Made by a program: the position numbers and the translations under genes. Source: Acidobacteriota bacterium (GTDB taxonomy: Bacteria; Acidobacteriota; Thermoanaerobaculia; Multivoradales; JBCCEF01). Taken from it: 64,000 bases of DNA. Below are positions 62,531 through 64,000 of this stretch, one piece after another. A model generated the notes under the pieces. That model had not been told where the DNA came from. It worked only from the letters and a program-made list of their open reading frames with translations, and made no database searches. The stretch lies in the NCBI GenBank assembly GCA_039028635.1, contig JBCCHV010000005.1, positions 76,118 through 140,117 of the forward strand, read 5' to 3'. How positions within the stretch are numbered: position 1 is the stretch's first letter; each line of letters starts with the position of its first letter.

Positions 62531-64000
62531 GTGGAGACGAGCGACAGCTTTCGGCTGGGGAGCTGGCAGTACCTGCCGGCGATCGCCACCCTCCGGGGCG
62601 ACGCCGGTTCGCGCCCCCTGACCCCGCAACAGAACCGCCTCCTGCAGGCCTTCTTGGACGCCCCGGAGCACACCCTCACCAAGGAGGCCTTGCAGGCAAG
62701 GGTCTGGGACGGGCGCATCGTTTCGGACGATGCGATCAGCCGCGCGGTCCACGAGCTCCGCCGACAGCTCAAGGCACCGGGCCAAGACACCCGCTACATC
62801 GCAACGCTCCATGGCGTCGGGTACCGGCTGGCGGTTCCGGTTGCGATCGACCTCGATCACGGCGACAGGGATCCGGCGCCGAGCGGTGGCCGGGGACGTC
62901 GGCGGCTGGCGGCGGCCCTCCTCGCTCTGGTGACCTTGACGGCAGCCGGCCTCTGGCTCGGGCGCGCCCGGAGCCCCTCCGAGAAGCTCACCCCCTGGCC
63001 CATCACCCTACAAACGCGAACCCTCGACCTGCTGGCGTCTCGCGACTACCTGGCGACCGCCCCGATCGGCATGCTGCTCTATACCGAGGCCACGGCGTCA
63101 GGATCCGCCATCGGCCGCCAGGACTCCCGAGGAGATGTCAGGCTCTTCACCTCCGGTGGCCGCCTGTCGGACGCCGCCGTCTCTCCCGATGGACGCCGGC
63201 TGGCCTTCGTCGAACGGACCGCGGCGAGCTGCGCCCTCGTCGCCCTCGATCTCGAGTCCGGCGACGCCGTCGAGCTGGCGAGCTGTGCCCGCCAACCGCA
63301 ACAACAGGCGCTCGCCTGGCGCGACCCTTCGAACCTCCTGTTCGTCGCCCTCGGTGGCGACGGCCAGCTCGAGGTGATGGAGATCGGCTCGACCACCAAG
63401 GCCCGCCTTCGCCTGATCGATGCGGGCGGCTGTCGAGCTCCTCGGCACGTCGCCCTCGCCGGCGCAAGAGATCCCTGGTTGAGCTGCACCGGCGAGTCCG
63501 GCGATGGCCTCTTCGTGATCCGCCCGACGCGGCTCGAGAAAGTCCTTTCCTACCGCTCGATCCGCAAGCTCGCGGTCGATGACGACGGCCTGGTCTACCT
63601 GACCCACGACCCGGCCTGGAAAGCAGGGCTCACCCGCTTCGATCCACGGCGCGGGACCTTCGCCTTCGCCCGCACCGGCTGGGTCGCCGACCTCGCCATC
63701 GCGGGCGAGCGCTTGATCCTGGTGCGCGACCTGACCAATTTCAACCTCTTGACCATCGACCTCACGAGCCTCGAGCCGGGAGCGATCGAGGCCTCCGACG
63801 TGCGCAGCGTCGCCTTCGCCGTCGACACCACCGACGCCTCCCTGTGGCGAATCGACGACCGTGCAGGCCGCTTGGCGCTCTATCGGGACGATCGCCGGAT
63901 CGCCGAGGGTGACCGCCTCGATCTCGACCTCTCGACGGTGACCACCTTGACGGGGTCACGGGACGAGCGTTGGCTCTGGATGACCACCCGCGATCACACC
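62531..64000 (+). CDS. CadC-like winged-helix regulator with periplasmic WD40-like domain (3' end beyond the window)
   Basis: 490 codons are visible, with no stop before the window edge. The start is a GTG at 62531, the first start after an in-frame stop. An OmpR/CadC-type winged-helix domain (about residues 1-105) has LTPQQNRLLQAFLDAPEHTLTKEALQARVWDGRIVSDDAISRAVHELRRQLK and YIATLHGVGYRLA. One membrane segment (LAAALLALVTLTAAGLWLG, about 128-147) follows. The C-terminal part has WD40/TolB-like strands (LFTSGGRLSDAAVSPDGRRLAFVE). Such regulators are membrane-bound transcription factors sensing periplasmic signals. It follows the GH85 gene by 48 bases and may control it. Confidence 0.85.
   Translation, partial: METSDSFRLGSWQYLPAIATLRGDAGSRPLTPQQNRLLQAFLDAPEHTLTKEALQARVWDGRIVSDDAISRAVHELRRQLKAPGQDTRYIATLHGVGYRLAVPVAIDLDHGDRDPAPSGGRGRRRLAAALLALVTLTAAGLWLGRARSPSEKLTPWPITLQTRTLDLLASRDYLATAPIGMLLYTEATASGSAIGRQDSRGDVRLFTSGGRLSDAAVSPDGRRLAFVERTAASCALVALDLESGDAVELASCARQPQQQALAWRDPSNLLFVALGGDGQLEVMEIGSTTKARLRLIDAGGCRAPRHVALAGARDPWLSCTGESGDGLFVIRPTRLEKVLSYRSIRKLAVDDDGLVYLTHDPAWKAGLTRFDPRRGTFAFARTGWVADLAIAGERLILVRDLTNFNLLTIDLTSLEPGAIEASDVRSVAFAVDTTDASLWRIDDRAGRLALYRDDRRIAEGDRLDLDLSTVTTLTGSRDERWLWMTTRDHT

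Noticed and set aside
60886-63582. 898-codon plus-strand frame spanning the GH85 end and the regulator
   Set aside because: Arg/Pro-rich, out of frame with two genes that have clear domains.

Overview
The window is high-GC, gene-dense bacterial chromosome with Gram-negative envelope genes: an OmpA-type porin, ExbB/ExbD/TonB, a predicted outer-membrane barrel, and type IV pilin and prepilin-peptidase genes. The DUF4388 protein, the Ser/Thr kinase with an HRDVSPQN-type loop, the many GTG/TTG starts and the overall gene content suggest an Acidobacteriota member (perhaps Thermoanaerobaculia). A myxobacterial relative is the alternative. This is inferred from gene content only; there is no rRNA here to confirm it. 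I see no tRNA, rRNA, CRISPR array, phage or intact insertion sequence.

Layout. 1-2.4 kb: the 3' part of an AmgK-like sugar kinase, then a small gene and rlmN behind a clear sigma-70 promoter. 2.4-6.8 kb: two paralogous secreted Cys-containing proteins, then an operon of a secreted helical protein, a LytS-type kinase and a LytTR regulator. 7-9.6 kb: pgeF, ftsE, ftsX. 9.6-17.3 kb: an OmpA protein, a predicted barrel, and an operon exbB-exbD-exbD-tonB-DUF4388-TPR bounded by a promoter and a terminator. 17.3-22.9 kb: ruvC, yebC, and a 1197-residue fusion of pseudo-receiver, Ser/Thr kinase, membrane span and TonB C-terminal domain. 23-32 kb: housekeeping metabolism (accD, folC, glyA, an acyl-CoA carboxylase beta subunit, a TldD/TldE pair, ychF). 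32-45.5 kb: a TPR lipoprotein-like gene, an NtrC-type sigma-54 activator, then a type IV pilus block (FxLYD-like protein, PilY1, PilX, PilW, PilV, FimT, a PilS-like kinase, PilD). 45.5-52.8 kb: a YfhO-like membrane protein, a methyltransferase, and a duplicated module of M20 peptidase plus pseudopilin. 52.9-64 kb: a GT-C glycosyltransferase, a DegT aminotransferase, an arylsulfotransferase-like protein, a DUF362 protein, a flippase-like membrane protein, an IPTL-CTERM-like secreted protein, a GH85 endoglycosidase, and a truncated CadC-like regulator.

Three observations stand out. First, a dispersed, strongly structured repeat of about 190-230 bp occurs three times in one orientation. It begins and ends with CTAG, and those CTAG sites supply the stop codon of four adjacent genes, which suggests a non-autonomous element that targets CTAG. 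Second, sigma-54 type -24/-12 boxes lie ahead of both pseudopilin genes (and less convincingly fimT), on the same stretch as an NtrC-type activator and a PilS-like kinase, so a PilR/sigma-54 pilin regulon is likely. Third, the kinase-TonB fusion joins cytoplasmic phosphorylation to a periplasmic TonB domain in one chain.
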